Source of the DNA: Sulfurimonas sp.
GTDB lineage: Bacteria > Campylobacterota > Campylobacteria > Campylobacterales > Sulfurimonadaceae
Assembly: GCA_024762705.1 (NCBI GenBank)
Contig: JANTGW010000048.1
Span: forward strand, 1-7,350
Reading direction: 5' to 3'
Length of the DNA stretch: 7,350 bases
Below are positions 6,757 through 7,350 of this stretch, piece by piece. Within the stretch, counting starts at the first letter, position 1. Each line of letters starts with the position of its first letter. The notes below the pieces were generated by a model. The model had not been told where the DNA came from. It saw only the letters and a program-made list of their open reading frames with translations, and made no database searches. The position numbers were made by a program, and so were the translations under genes.

Positions 6757-7350
6757 TTACTTTACTCCGTAATGCATTAAGGCACGAGAAACCTGTGCAA
6801 GAGGCGAATCAACACTAATCATGCTTAATTTAGAGTGTGCCTCATCCAATTTTTTCTCTTGCATTAAAATAATAGCGATCTGTACCTGCGCTAAATCTCT
6901 GTATATCGCATTCTGCTTTTCACTATAAGCCTGCAATTGGTCTAAGTCTTGTAGATTTTGTGCTGCCTCATAAGACGACAAGTCACCTATAAGCAAAGCT
7001 TTTGAATTTTTGAGTTTTTCCAAAGTTTGAACATCTTTGGCAACAACAGCTTGAGAATACATCCAAACGTCGTGTAAAGCCGGACTTAATGTTTCTAGAG
7101 TAGCCAAAAGTGCTTTATCTTCAGGGTTGTTTTCTAACTGTAAAAGAGTTTCATTTGCAGCTTCAAGTGTATGTTGCTTATTTATGTTGTATGCAATATC
7201 AGCCGTTACGAACAATACTACTGCAACAACAGAGCCTATCATCACTTTTTTATATTTTTTAACAAACTTCTCTGTAACAACTGCTTTTTCAAAAAATTTC
7301 TCTTCTGATGTGAGTTCTTCTTTTACCATGTTAAGATTATCTTTTAAGCT
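6757..7350 (-). CDS. YfgM-like membrane-anchored TPR protein (start possibly beyond window)
   Basis: A bitopic inner-membrane protein: a charged cytoplasmic N-terminus (about 28 residues), one transmembrane helix (VMIGSVVAVVLFVTADIAY, 29-47) and an alpha-helical periplasmic domain with TPR-like pairs, the clearest at about 142-172 (IYRDLAQVQIAIILMQEKK then LDEAHSKLSMI). Numbering is from the ATG at 7329. Layout and length (190 aa against about 206) match E. coli YfgM, a periplasmic chaperone-network protein associated with SecYEG and PpiD. It lies just before the BamB-like lipoprotein, the gammaproteobacterial order, 3 nt from its TTG start. The ATG at 7329 has no visible Shine-Dalgarno, and the frame stays open to the right edge with plausible coding (SLKDNLN before the Met), so the true start may lie a few codons outside; I therefore extend it to the edge as possibly partial. 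The minimal gene is 6757-7329. Confidence 0.75.
   Translation of the reverse strand, partial: SLKDNLNMVKEELTSEEKFFEKAVVTEKFVKKYKKVMIGSVVAVVLFVTADIAYNINKQHTLEAANETLLQLENNPEDKALLATLETLSPALHDVWMYSQAVVAKDVQTLEKLKNSKALLIGDLSSYEAAQNLQDLDQLQAYSEKQNAIYRDLAQVQIAIILMQEKKLDEAHSKLSMISVDSPLAQVSRALMHYGVK

Overview
The window looks like a compact chromosomal segment of an AT-rich bacterium. It most resembles a Campylobacterota (epsilonproteobacterial) sulfur oxidiser of the Sulfurimonas/Sulfurovum kind. That assignment is inference: it rests on the low GC, the very tight gene packing, the sulfide:quinone-reductase-like gene and the general feel of the proteins. No rRNA, tRNA, CRISPR array or insertion sequence was seen. 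There are nine protein genes and no gene-free stretch longer than about 50 bases.

Left block, + strand, 1-3684: four genes in one apparent operon. (i) The C-terminal part of an FAD-dependent SQR-family oxidoreductase, cut by the left edge. (ii) A class-I-like polyphosphate kinase 2. (iii) An MgtC/SapB-DUF4010 multi-pass membrane protein. (iv) A long LOG-family (TIGR00730-type) Rossmann protein. The junctions are a 1-nt overlap, a 4-nt ATGA overlap and a 9-nt gap with a strong ribosome binding site. The neighbourhood joins a quinone-reductase-like flavoprotein to polyphosphate/nucleotide chemistry and a membrane protein of a family linked to Mg2+ and phosphate physiology. Both family redox cysteines expected in the visible part of the oxidoreductase are absent.

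Centre, - strand, 3694-4407: a DsbD_2/TauE-SafE-type membrane protein with metal-ligand-like Cys/His motifs, convergent with the left block. It has its own likely promoter in the 49-nt gap before it. A small hairpin lies at the convergent junction.

Right block, - strand, 4457 to the right edge: four genes read leftwards. These are a YfgM-like membrane-anchored TPR protein (its start may lie just outside the window), a lipoprotein with a predicted beta-propeller (BamB-like by fold and synteny), a XerC/D-like tyrosine recombinase and a small HD-domain phosphohydrolase. Spacing is 3 nt, 0 nt and a 4-nt ATGA overlap, so this is probably one transcript. The order yfgM then bamB-like matches the yfgM-bamB order of gammaproteobacteria, which suggests a periplasmic/outer-membrane biogenesis pair. 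The recombinase and HD protein follow as translationally coupled passengers.

The most interesting points are the cysteine-less SQR-like protein and its polyphosphate-linked operon, and the candidate BamB in a lineage where BamB is usually reported missing. No wholly new defence or mobile system is evident.
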